A stretch of DNA of 64,000 nt from Paramecium sonneborni (taxonomy: Eukaryota > Ciliophora > Oligohymenophorea > Peniculida > Parameciidae): positions 189,684-253,683 of the forward strand of contig CAJJDN010000026.1 of assembly GCA_905182985.1 (NCBI GenBank), written 5' to 3'. Of this stretch, positions 28,101 to 38,803 are shown in pieces. The first letter of the stretch is position 1; each line of letters starts with the position of its first letter. The notes under the pieces were generated by a model. That model was given only the letters and a program-made list of their open reading frames with translations. It did no database searches and had not been told where the DNA came from. Both the position numbers and the translations under genes were made by a program.

Positions 28101-31100
28101 AATACATAATTCATTTAATTCTTCCCCAAAACCAAGATTTTCAGCCATTTCTTTAGCTGCATCCATATTTGTAGAATTGATAATAGTTGTCGATAAATCT
28201 GTTAATTTCTAAATTTCTTTTATGATAGCTCCAGCTAATTAACCAAAAGTTCTTAAATAAATTTCATTAATAATTTTTTTTATTTCACTACAAGCTTATT
28301 CATAAGTTGATTTAATCAATGAAATTTAAGCAGCAATAAATGCAACTAATGATAAGGCTGACGATGAATAAACAAGATAAAAATTGGGGTTGATAATGGC
28401 TCCTAAAAGAAGCCATACTATGATTAATCCAAAATAAAAGAATACACTAAAAGCCAAAATTAAAAATTGTATCCATTAAAACCAATTAAAATATTTCATG
28501 AATTTATTTTAGTACAATTTAAATTCCCACATATAGCCTACTTCATCTGGGAAGTAAGATAATAAATATTTGACACTTTAGAATAAAAATGTAATAATTG
28601 CATAGTAAGCTAATAATATACCCAGAACTAAAACCCAATAATCCAAAATACCAAAATAGTCAGTTATGGTCCAAGGTCTGCTTAATGCATCTTCCATAAA
28701 CAATAAATTTTTAGGATCGTATATAGAGAATGGAGAGTAAGATGTATTAATAATAATAATAAAATAAAGTAAAGGAACTATGGTAATTGCAGTAACTAAA
28801 AAGTTTCCTAAAACTACAATTATATCTGATATAATCCATCCATTCATATACAGAGCATCAAAATAGTCCATCAAAACATTTCCTTCAAAATCTTCTCTAT
28901 ATGAATATTCTCGATTAAAGATTCTTGTCTTATAATTGAAAATCAGACTTTAAATAAACATGAAAGGATAATTGTAATAGAATACAAAATTATTTAATTA
29001 TCTTGAACCCATAGTTTTAATTGGATTTTATTAAAATTTATTTATTTCTGAGTTTCTTCTTAATAAAAATACTGGTTGTTCAAGATAATAATCTTCAATG
29101 AATGGAATATAATAAGTGCATTTACCCAAGAATCTAATATACCATGATTATCTTTATTAAATTCCAGTTTTAACTTTTCTCAATTCATAAGCTTTAAGAT
29201 CTGAAATCAAGAGTCCATAATCATTTGAGATATCTTTAACATTAAATTATTCAATCTTCAATGTTTTGCCACAGAACTTACGATATGCTTTTTCAAGTTT
29301 ATCAGATGGGACGACATCAGCTGGAATTCCTGTCAGTAAACACTAAGTGGCTATAAATAGCTCTAATGAGTTTCCAGATGTTTTTTCCTCATCACTAAGC
29401 TCTTAATAAGATTTTGCATTTGGATTCAATTTGATTTTTGATAATATCAGAACATCATCTTTTTCTGCAAATTCAAAACCGTATTATTCCAACAATTATT
29501 CTTATTAAGATAATGGTTCAATAGTAAGTTTATTCAGAAAACAGAATTATTCATATTATTCTTTCACTTCTTCTTCATCAATACATAAATATTGTTTTTC
29601 TAATGTTTGCTTATAATATTATTCTGTTTATAATTTATTACTCTTTTTGAAAATGGTTTTGCAAAACATTTTTGGAGCACTCTTAAATGATGATTAACCA
29701 AAAACATAAAATATATATGATAGAACACCTAATAAAATGGGAGGGTCTTTTTTAGAAGCTAGCTGGTCTAATTTTTAAATCATTCTTTTTGCAATATCTG
29801 CTAATTTATCCTTTGTACTTTATGTTGTTGTTGCGCTATAATTTTAAAATTAGGCAGAAGTTTCTAAAACATAAGTTTCTAATCCTTGTAATGAAACTAT
29901 CAAAACAAATATACAAACAAGGCCAAATATTAAAGAGGATAATAACGATAAACCAATGGCTGCAATAAAAAAAGGATCATATTTTAAAGGTTCATAAACA
30001 ATATTATTGGCAATATTTTATATAGTAGACCAATTTTCAAATTTTCCCCTTTATTTTTCTCCTAATGGTTCAAAACCTGGATAAGTAAGATTTTCATTCA
30101 ATGTTTCATTTTGTTTAATAAAATTATCTTTTTAAATGAATATAGCTTCACCATAGGTAGTGTTAAAAGTTCTTTTAATGAGTTCTTGAATTTTTAATGT
30201 TTGTCTAGCATTCAAAGCTGGATTCCAAGGGCATAATCCTGGATCTGTACTGACTTAAAAATGTGCAAAAGTAGGATTCAAAAAAGTAGCTGAAAATGCA
30301 GACAACCACCATGGTTAAAAAGCTGCATATGATGGATTACTGAAAAAGGACCAATATGTACTATAAGTATGTTGTAGTAAGTAATGACCTCCAATATCAA
30401 GTCTTACAGCAACATCTGCAGATCCACTTTTATTCATAAATTGTTATATCTTAAGCAAAGATTCTTGATCAAAATTTAAATTCCCAGATTCAAAAGGATA
30501 AGTTTACAATTAATAAAATTCATGAACACCTTCTATTAATGGTTTTCCTATATCAGATAGTATATTTGCATAAATTGTGCTTGAATTACCAATTATATTT
30601 ATAGTTTATAAAGAGTTGCACGATCCTTCTTCACATAAATCCATCGAGCCAGTGCAAGTTTTCCCTTCCAAGTTTGATTAGTTTGCTTCTAAATAACAAT
30701 TTTCCTCAAAAATATTTAACATATCGTATGCTGTCGAACAAACAGCTTAAGATTGTGATGAAAAATTCAAAAAGTATGATTATGTTGATTAAATGATTAT
30801 ATCACCACTTAGCATTTTAATTTTACCTTCCGTGATTAAAAAATGATTCAAAAATAAATTACCAGACGATTCTGAATTAAAAATAAAACTTTTTGTTTTA
30901 ATATTTCTAATGTTAATCTACATTTTTGCTTTTGGTTCTGATGTAGCATTAAATAAACTATCCACTTCTAAGTTTTCTAATCCAAATGCCATTACACATT
31001 CTGATTCATATCTACAAATAATATTTAAATTATCAATTTATTTTGGCAGTTACAAATCAATCATACATGTTTTTTACTAATTTTTATAAATATATATTGA

Positions 31101-31789
31101 TACATTAAGGTTTGGATCATAAAATGTCAGGTTTGCTACACCAGTGTCTAAAATTTATCCCATTATCCTAAAATCATCAGATCCATTTACTTATTAACTC
31201 ATACTACCTTTAGCCTTAAATGAAAACTAAAATATAAATTTTTCATTTTACTTTCAAATAATCTTCAGATTGACTCACATTTAGGAAACAGTTACCAACA
31301 TATATATCAATATTTGCAGTATCTTTTCCGGCACTCCAAGAAGAATTTTTAACTGTTACAAAATATCCCCAAGCAAAAAATGCAACTACAAGTCCTATGA
31401 ACAAGAATTATAGTATTAGTCTTGTTAATCTTCGAAGTAAGATCATTCCTGAATATATACTAAAAATAGAATTCATTCAAACCTTTCTAAGCGACTCTCA
31501 TTCTCAGCTTTGTTTGTGACTCTATTATCTCCTTATTTTTATTGTTTGAATTAGATCATCCATTTGTTTAATTAGTCTTTGCTTCCTACTAGTTAGGCCT
31601 TTATTTTTTAGTCATCATTCTTGATTGATATAACAAATATCATACCCCTATTTCTCCATATGAAATTAACTCTAAGTCATCTCTAGGGGTTGGCCTTTCT
31701 TTGTAACTTAATAATTCATAATCAGAATTCTCCAGTGGATAAACCTTTCTAGGTTGACCAGGGGCTTGGTTTTAGTCTGTATTATTCAT
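19195..31789 (-). CDS. Giant multi-pass membrane protein, paralogue B
   Basis: This is the tandem paralogue of the gene at 140-17897, with the same orientation and architecture. ATG is at 31789 and TGA at 19195-19197. The first membrane segment is near 31385-31440, the Cys/Asn-rich outer domain at about 30020-31370, more membrane segments lie at about 29905-30010 and 28580-28860, and the last is near 19290-19450. The first 45 or so residues differ completely from paralogue A, but both share a KV-Y-P motif and later an almost identical stretch (WMIQFK) before the first membrane segment. Inferred introns are 26 nt (ends AAG), 23 nt and 25 nt. An N gap at 22514-23115 is flanked by a 1187-bp-offset repeat. 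Without that repeat the gene is about 11.41 kb, or 3,778 codons after removing introns. Identity with A is patchy. Function is unknown. Confidence 0.8.
21929..23700. repeat. Partly diverged duplication flanking N gap (21929-22513 ~ 23116-23700)
   Basis: The offset is 1187 bp. The two sides are the same gene segment, but they differ strongly over about 22005-22110 versus 23192-23297, where the right side has the gene A version. The left contig is thus B-type and the right contig A-like, so the join may be chimeric. Confidence 0.85.
22514..23115. other. Assembly gap, 602 N
   Basis: A run of N inside gene B. Its flanks overlap in content, so the gap size is probably not real. Confidence 0.95.
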
Positions 31790-33059
31790 ATCTTTTTAAA
31801 TATGTATTTTAATAATGGAAAAGAAGAAGCAAGATTTTCGGTTAAATAATAAGAATTATTTCTAGCGTTACAAAGTTCTATTTTATATTAATTATTTAAT
31901 CTGAATATATAAATAAAATTATTGAATTATTATTTAATATTTTATATTCATTTTGATATTTTTAATTAACTTTTCAGCTTTAGTATTCAATAAGTTCTAA
32001 TCTAATGCTGCCTTATTTTCTATTAAAATTAATAATAACATTTAATTAAATATTTTGAATGGGTTATTCAATTTTTTCTTAATATATATTCTTTCAAGTT
32101 TGAAGCTAGAATTGGTAATTATTAATTAATATAACTTATAAATTTGGATTGTATTTTTTTAATATAAATATTCTTTTCATTTAATATAAATCTAAAGTTT
32201 TAATTTTCAATATATTGGTCTCAAAGTTAATGCTTTTGTTCACGATGAAATTAAAATTTTTTTTTGAATTTTCATATATTATAATATTTATCATATTTGT
32301 AATTAATTCTTCAAAGTTTTCTGAAATGAAAAAATCTTTTCAAGTTAAATTCAATTGCTATTTATTTGATTTCGAATCATTTAATAACCTTATAACACTT
32401 TAAAATAATATGATTGATAAAATAAAAAATATGCTTTTTTTTTTAAATTCAATATTAATTTAATGTACATTTTAGTATGCTATTAATAATCTACTAATTA
32501 TTATGACTTATTATTAATAATATATTTTTAAACTTGATAGAAATTAAATTTGAAAAAATTGTCTTAGCATACTTAAATTATTTCGCCCAAAGAGAAAATC
32601 TAAATTAATTATCATTTTTTTTCAAAAATAAATTTTGATAGAAAATCAATTCTGATAAACCAGATTATAAATTTTGCTATTTCAAATACTAAAAAAAACC
32701 TCTAATGATTTAAATGAAATAAGAATTAAGTTTAGAAGAAATTTAAAAGAAGAAATAAAATTATCAAAAACATATGCTTTATGATTTATTTGAATGAGAA
32801 TAAAGGAAAATTTTACTGATTAGATTATCAGATAGCCAACAAATTTTTGATTTAAATTCTAAATTTTTTTAGGAATAAAATCTCCGCTTATTATAACAAT
32901 TATTTTTATCAACAATACTTATGTTAATGTAATGATTAATTTAATATCAGTTGAGTTAATATGAGCTATAATGAATAACTGCCTTAATAATGTTTATATA
33001 TATATTTTATATAAAATACATAACTATTGATTAATTATTAGTTTAAATAAAATTAAAAA
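31790..33059. other. Spacer between paralogue B and casein kinase 1 copy
   Basis: About 1.27 kb, very AT-rich. It contains the 5' flank of gene B and the upstream region of the first kinase copy. The only coding-like stretch is the interrupted frame at 32714-32935, listed separately. A hydrophobic frame at 32215-32403 lacks recognisable features and is treated as chance. Confidence 0.6.
32714..32935 (+). pseudogene. Small frame with internal TGA, possible gene relic (also at 34000-34221)
   Basis: ATG at 32714 opens a 73-codon frame that ends at TGA 32933 but carries one in-frame TGA at 32795 (codon 28). Residues before it (Lys/Gln/Glu-rich, helical) and after it (alternating charged and Leu-rich, with LRLLQQLFLS) both look protein-like, and no intron border that would remove the TGA is apparent. 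The copy at 34000-34221 is the assembly duplicate. It could be a degraded gene fragment or chance. Confidence 0.25.
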
Positions 33060-33569
33060 ATGCTGCAATTTGATTAAGAGAAACCAATAGGAAATTAATA
33101 TAAAATTACTAGTAAGCTTGGAAGTGGATCATTTGGTGAAGTGTTCAAAGGAGTAAACACTGAAACTAATGAAGTAGTAGCTATAAAATTGGTAAAATTT
33201 GAATTTGATTAAACCTTAATTAGGAAAGTTAAGAAGCTTAGATGCCATAAATAAAACATGAATTTTAAATATTATCTGCAATTTAAGGAAATGGTATATT
33301 TAATTTCTTTTCTTAAGGTATTCCAAAAGTACACTGGTTTGGGTAATGGGAAGATAAAACTGTGATGGTTATGGAATTATTGGGCTATAATTTAGAATAG
33401 CTATTCAATTTAGTGAACCGAAGATTCGAATTAAAGACTATGTTAATGCTTATAGATTAAATGGTATTCTAATGAAAAAGATCAATTAGTTTTTAGATAG
33501 ATATTATATCTCTCCTCCATTCAAGAGGATATTTATATCGCGATGTAAAACCTGAAAACTTCTTGACGG
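33060..33569 (+). pseudogene. Casein kinase 1, 5' part only (assembly duplicate)
   Basis: This repeats the first 510 bp of the complete gene at 34346-35606 and stops at the single N at 33570, just after the VKPENFLT catalytic-loop codons. It is almost certainly the same locus represented twice by overlapping contigs, not a truncated paralogue. Confidence 0.85.
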
Positions 33570-34345
33570 NTATTTATCATATTTGTAATTAATTCTTCAA
33601 AGTTTTCTGAAATGAAAAAATCTTTTCAAGTTAAATTCAATTGCTATTTATTTGATTTCGAATCATTTAATAACCTTATAACACTTTAAAATAATATGAT
33701 TGATAAAATAAAAAATATGCTTTTTTTTTTAAATTCAATATTAATTTAATGTACATTTTAGTATGCTATTAATAATCTACTAATTATTATGACTTATTAT
33801 TAATAATATATTTTTAAACTTGATAGAAATTAAATTTGAAAAAATTGTCTTAGCATACTTAAATTATTTCGCCCAAAGAGAAAATCTAAATTAATTATCA
33901 TTTTTTTTCAAAAATAAATTTTGATAGAAAATCAATTCTGATAAACCAGATTATAAATTTTGCTATTTCAAATACTAAAAAAAACCTCTAATGATTTAAA
34001 TGAAATAAGAATTAAGTTTAGAAGAAATTTAAAAGAAGAAATAAAATTATCAAAAACATATGCTTTATGATTTATTTGAATGAGAATAAAGGAAAATTTT
34101 ACTGATTAGATTATCAGATAGCCAACAAATTTTTGATTTAAATTCTAAATTTTTTTAGGAATAAAATCTCCGCTTATTATAACAATTATTTTTATCAACA
34201 ATACTTATGTTAATGTAATGATTAATTTAATATCAGTTGAGTTAATATGAGCTATAATGAATAACTGCCTTAATAATGTTTATATATATATTTTATATAA
34301 AATACATAACTATTGATTAATTATTAGTTTAAATAAAATTAAAAA

Positions 34346-35606
34346 ATGCTGCAATTTGATTAAGAGAAACCAATAGGAAATTAATATAAAATTACTAGTA
34401 AGCTTGGAAGTGGATCATTTGGTGAAGTGTTCAAAGGAGTAAACACTGAAACTAATGAAGTAGTAGCTATAAAATTGGTAAAATTTGAATTTGATTAAAC
34501 CTTAATTAGGAAAGTTAAGAAGCTTAGATGCCATAAATAAAACATGAATTTTAAATATTATCTGCAATTTAAGGAAATGGTATATTTAATTTCTTTTCTT
34601 AAGGTATTCCAAAAGTACACTGGTTTGGGTAATGGGAAGATAAAACTGTGATGGTTATGGAATTATTGGGCTATAATTTAGAATAGCTATTCAATTTAGT
34701 GAACCGAAGATTCGAATTAAAGACTATGTTAATGCTTATAGATTAAATGGTATTCTAATGAAAAAGATCAATTAGTTTTTAGATAGATATTATATCTCTC
34801 CTCCATTCAAGAGGATATTTATATCGCGATGTAAAACCTGAAAACTTCTTGACGGGAATAAATAAAAAATATAATACCATCTATATAATTGATTTTGGTT
34901 TGTCAAAAAAATTTAAGGACAAAAAGACAGGTGAACATATTCCTTACAAGGAGAATAAAGGATTGATTGGGACTGCTAGATATGTTAGTCTTAATACTCA
35001 TCTTGGGATAGGTATTCATTTATCCATAGGGTAGAATAAAGTAGAAGAGATGACATGGAATCTTTGGGATATTTATGGTTATATTGTTTAAAAGGATCTT
35101 TACCTTGGCAAGGACTTGATGCAACTAATAGGGAAGAGAAATATGAATTGATTAAGACTATTAAATAAACAATTTCAATTGAAGATCTGTGTCATGGATT
35201 GCCAAAAGAGTTTGTTAAGTACTTCCAACATTGTAGATAACTTAAATTTGATGAAGAACCTGATTACAAGAGGTTTAAAATGTTATTTAGGGATTTATTT
35301 TTTAAATTAGATTTTATCTGGGATTACTAATTCGATTGGATTGAATCGCTCTAACAAGAATAAATCTAGTCCATAATCCATACTAAATTTAGCAGAAACT
35401 CTTTATCAAGCCTTAAAGGAGGAAGTATTTAAATTTTCCAATATTTAGGTCAAATACTTAAGACAGATGAAGAGGATGAGGTTTAAGAAAAAATTGAATT
35501 TAAAATTGGAGGGGATTCATAATTGAACTAAAAAAATATTAAACCTTTAATAAATTTAGATAAACTTATCAGCAAACCAAATTTATTTGAAAGCATCTTC
35601 AAATGA
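34346..35606 (+). CDS. Casein kinase 1 family Ser/Thr protein kinase
   Basis: With four introns removed (34478-34509, 34580-34603, 34750-34782, 35012-35034) all phases agree and give 382 residues. Visible motifs in order are the Gly loop [15 protein letters not shown] lysine, [47 protein letters not shown], the CK1-type activation segment [21 protein letters not shown] (SIN-like in place of APE) and [11 protein letters not shown]. These are diagnostic of CK1, a soluble kinase acting on many acidic substrates. The non-catalytic tail after about residue 300 is Gln/Ser-rich and short. Intron 2 is 24 nt, ends AAG and lacks a stop, so if retained it would only insert eight residues. The end of the gene faces a small coiled-coil gene 93 bp away. 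Confidence 0.93.
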
Positions 35607-35699
35607 TTATAATAATAATATGATAAATTATATGTTAAAAAAAAATAATCTATTATGATAGCAATCTGTTACTTTTTAAATATATATTTTTTTTATTTA

Positions 35700-36045
35700 T
35701 CAAATATTCTCGCTCCTCTGGAATGATATATAATGGCTAGATGGGAAGCCATTGTTATAATTTATATTAGTTTATTGGCCCTACTAATTCAAATTAAAAC
35801 TTTAAATATACAAGATATTGTAATAATTCCTCTAAATGTTTCACATACGTTTTTAAACCTTAATTTTCCCTCTCAAGCCTAATTAAATCATTTTCTTGAT
35901 TTTTTATTAAATATTAGGCTGATTTAACTTGGTCTTCTGCATAATTTGTCATAAATTATTCATTTTTTTTCGATATGTCTAATTCTCTCTTAAGATTTTC
36001 GATTTCTTAATTTTTCTATTAAATAATTTCCTTATGATCTTGCAT
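35700..36045 (-). CDS. Small coiled-coil protein of unknown function
   Basis: ATG at 36045 opens a frame rich in Gln, Glu, Lys and Asn with heptad-like Leu/Ile spacing over about 75 residues (NLKRELDISKKNEQF, RLERENQGLKTYVKHLEELL), indicating a coiled coil. A 28-nt GTA..TAG intron follows, then a short tail ending SFQRSENI before TGA at 35700-35702. Total length is 105 residues. No domain can be named; it could be a cytoskeletal or basal-body small protein. An upstream in-frame start was not found. Confidence 0.6.
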
Positions 36046-36240
36046 AATTTCAAATAAAAATTATTGAAAAAAAAATGTGCAAAAAAAATACTATTTTATT
36101 TTGAATGTTGAAATTCATATAAATTAGTTATTTCTGAACAACACCTGAATAATGAAATAGTTTTGATTTAATATCTATGAGAATTACGTTAAAATATAAA
36201 TTAAATAATTTGTCTGTTTATATTAATATACTCATTAACT

Positions 36241-37312
36241 TCATTATTTTTTTGGACTCTATTAAATATTATTCTTATTATTTAATTATTTCTTTTGTTA
36301 AAATTTATTGTTTTGATGGTTTTAGGTCTGGGGTCGATTGTAATTGGAAGTCTGATAAAAACCAGGATTATTAGAAGATTATTATTGTTATTATTATTAC
36401 TATTACTATTATTATTGTATGGGTTATTATTATAATTGTTGCTATTAATTCCAAAATGTAGGTTAGGCTATAATTATAGTAAAATATACCAACTCCGTAC
36501 CAAGGGCTTTAGTAATAATATGCACATTATTAATAATATTGATTTTGAAATTATTACTATTTTCTTCTTTAATAAGAAGCTACTGAGAAAGTGAATGGCA
36601 TAGATTCAAAGACACTAATATATTCTTAAAACTAAATGAGAAAATTTGGATTAGAATCTCTTTCATTTCTCTTCCTTTTCTAAGAAATAAAGTGTAATAA
36701 AATACTTCTGAATTATCCAATTCCTTAAATGACTTTAACATGCAGCTTTTTTAAGTCTAATTTTGAAAGGCAGAATAGATTATATCTCCATTTTCAATTT
36801 AAGTGCAATCAATCAATTCGTGAATACATTTTCCACTTGATTGTTGAATTGAACTTAATTCGCTATATGGTAAATCTCTTACAAAGACCTTTTGTTTATA
36901 GGATTATTACCCATTCAATCTAAAATGATCCAAACCATTTATTCTCTTCTGCCCAAAACATAAAATGCATATTTTCCCTAAAATTACTAACAATTTTAGC
37001 CAATCCAATAAAGTGTGATGTTTAGGTAACATTAAATAATAAATAAACTGGACGTGTTGCATCATTTAATTTCTAATTATTACGACTCGAACTAAAGAAT
37101 TTTATGTATAACTACCTAGTCCAAATCCCATATTTAATAGCACGATGAACATTATCTTTAGTTGGAGCACGTATCAAAAAATAAGTTGCTTCTTGTTCAA
37201 GGGGTTGATGAATTTTTTGAAGACATTTAAATGTTTAAGTTACTTCTTCAAAATTATCATAATTATCTAAATATTATGCCTCAGGTTATGGACAAATAGG
37301 ATTTGTTTGCAT
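36241..37312 (-). CDS. YTH-domain RNA-binding protein (assembly duplicate copy)
   Basis: Sequence and reading frame match the gene at 37379-38450. This copy ends at the contig edge before the N at 37358, so its promoter and the neighbouring SmF gene are missing here. See the other copy for the annotation. It is most likely the same locus counted twice. Confidence 0.75.
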
Positions 37313-37378
37313 ATTAATATATTATTTATTTAAATATTAATTCATGGATGTATGTTTNTATTAATATACTCATTAACT

Positions 37379-38450
37379 TCATTATTTTTTTGGACTCTAT
37401 TAAATATTATTCTTATTATTTAATTATTTCTTTTGTTAAAATTTATTGTTTTGATGGTTTTAGGTCTGGGGTCGATTGTAATTGGAAGTCTGATAAAAAC
37501 CAGGATTATTAGAAGATTATTATTGTTATTATTATTACTATTACTATTATTATTGTATGGGTTATTATTATAATTGTTGCTATTAATTCCAAAATGTAGG
37601 TTAGGCTATAATTATAGTAAAATATACCAACTCCGTACCAAGGGCTTTAGTAATAATATGCACATTATTAATAATATTGATTTTGAAATTATTACTATTT
37701 TCTTCTTTAATAAGAAGCTACTGAGAAAGTGAATGGCATAGATTCAAAGACACTAATATATTCTTAAAACTAAATGAGAAAATTTGGATTAGAATCTCTT
37801 TCATTTCTCTTCCTTTTCTAAGAAATAAAGTGTAATAAAATACTTCTGAATTATCCAATTCCTTAAATGACTTTAACATGCAGCTTTTTTAAGTCTAATT
37901 TTGAAAGGCAGAATAGATTATATCTCCATTTTCAATTTAAGTGCAATCAATCAATTCGTGAATACATTTTCCACTTGATTGTTGAATTGAACTTAATTCG
38001 CTATATGGTAAATCTCTTACAAAGACCTTTTGTTTATAGGATTATTACCCATTCAATCTAAAATGATCCAAACCATTTATTCTCTTCTGCCCAAAACATA
38101 AAATGCATATTTTCCCTAAAATTACTAACAATTTTAGCCAATCCAATAAAGTGTGATGTTTAGGTAACATTAAATAATAAATAAACTGGACGTGTTGCAT
38201 CATTTAATTTCTAATTATTACGACTCGAACTAAAGAATTTTATGTATAACTACCTAGTCCAAATCCCATATTTAATAGCACGATGAACATTATCTTTAGT
38301 TGGAGCACGTATCAAAAAATAAGTTGCTTCTTGTTCAAGGGGTTGATGAATTTTTTGAAGACATTTAAATGTTTAAGTTACTTCTTCAAAATTATCATAA
38401 TTATCTAAATATTATGCCTCAGGTTATGGACAAATAGGATTTGTTTGCAT
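37379..38450 (-). CDS. YTH-domain protein, predicted m6A RNA reader
   Basis: After a 45-residue leader the YTH fold begins: ATYFLIRAPTKDNVHRAIKYGIWT, then RPVYLLFNVTQTSHFIGLAKIV, FMFWAEENKWFGSFQIEW and RDLPYSELSSI. These match the YTH core, including the Trp of IWT and the Trp of KWFG that normally help form the aromatic cage for N6-methyladenosine. Three introns are inferred: 38027-38048 (22 nt, ends AAG), a 26-nt one after NSE, and 37606-37627 (22 nt). With them the frame gives 333 residues. The C-terminal third is low-complexity, Gln/Asn/Tyr-rich with a poly-Gln run, as is common in RNA-granule proteins. A second in-frame ATG at 38483 exists but overlaps the start codon of the divergent SmF gene, so 38450 is preferred. 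Confidence 0.88.
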
Positions 38451-38481
38451 ATTAATATATTATTTATTTAAATATTAATTC

Positions 38482-38803
38482 ATGGATGTATGTTTATTAT
38501 TTATTTACTTTAGACTGTTTCAGATATCAATCCAAGACCTTTTCTTGAAGAAATCACAAGAAAACAGATCATTGTCAGATTAAAATGGGGATGGGAATTA
38601 CGAGGTAATTATCATCATATAATATTAGGGGTTTTAAAAAGCTCTGATTAATACATGAATTTACATGTAATTTTATATCTATTATTATATAGATGTTAAA
38701 TACAGAAGAATATGTTGATGGAAAAAGCAGAGGAATTTTAGGCGAAGTTTTGGTTAGATGTAACAATGTTTTGTACATTCGATAATGTCCTGATGAAAAA
38801 TGA
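38482..38803 (+). CDS. snrpF: Small nuclear ribonucleoprotein F (SmF)
   Basis: Removing introns 38488-38513, 38605-38628 and 38667-38692 gives an 81-residue protein. It has the SmF signature: [20 protein letters not shown], a WELRG strand, [16 protein letters not shown], then [15 protein letters not shown] (the Sm2 motif). SmF is a core subunit of the heptameric Sm ring on spliceosomal snRNAs. Length fits the family (about 85 residues). The first exon is only two codons (Met-Asp) before a 26-nt intron. The start codon lies about 31 bp from the preferred start of the divergent YTH gene. Confidence 0.93.

Larger units (their letters stand above)
32285..34855. repeat. Direct duplication around single N at 33570 (32285-33569 = 33571-34855)
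   Basis: A 1,285 bp segment covering the upstream region and the 5' part of the casein kinase 1 gene is repeated at an offset of 1286 bp. The copies are apparently identical, with one N exactly between them. It is interpreted as an unmerged contig overlap. Confidence 0.93.
36221..38495. repeat. Direct duplication around single N at 37358 (36221-37357 = 37359-38495)
   Basis: A 1,137 bp segment containing the whole YTH gene is repeated at an offset of 1138 bp, with a single N exactly between the copies and no differences noticed. It is interpreted as an unmerged contig overlap. Confidence 0.93.

Noticed and set aside
140..31789. IES, transposon or other mobile element causing the duplications
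   Set aside because: No transposase, terminal inverted repeats or target-site pattern is seen. Repeat edges coincide with N joins instead, which points to assembly.
36360..36420. ATT/GTT trinucleotide microsatellite (also at 37500-37560)
   Set aside because: On the minus strand it is the poly-Gln (TAA/TAG/CAA) segment of the YTH protein, so it is coding low complexity rather than a separate repeat element.
38453..38483. Upstream ATG extension of the YTH protein
   Set aside because: It adds only low-complexity Asn/Gln/Tyr codons and would overlap the SmF start codon, so the start at 38450 is preferred. It cannot be excluded.
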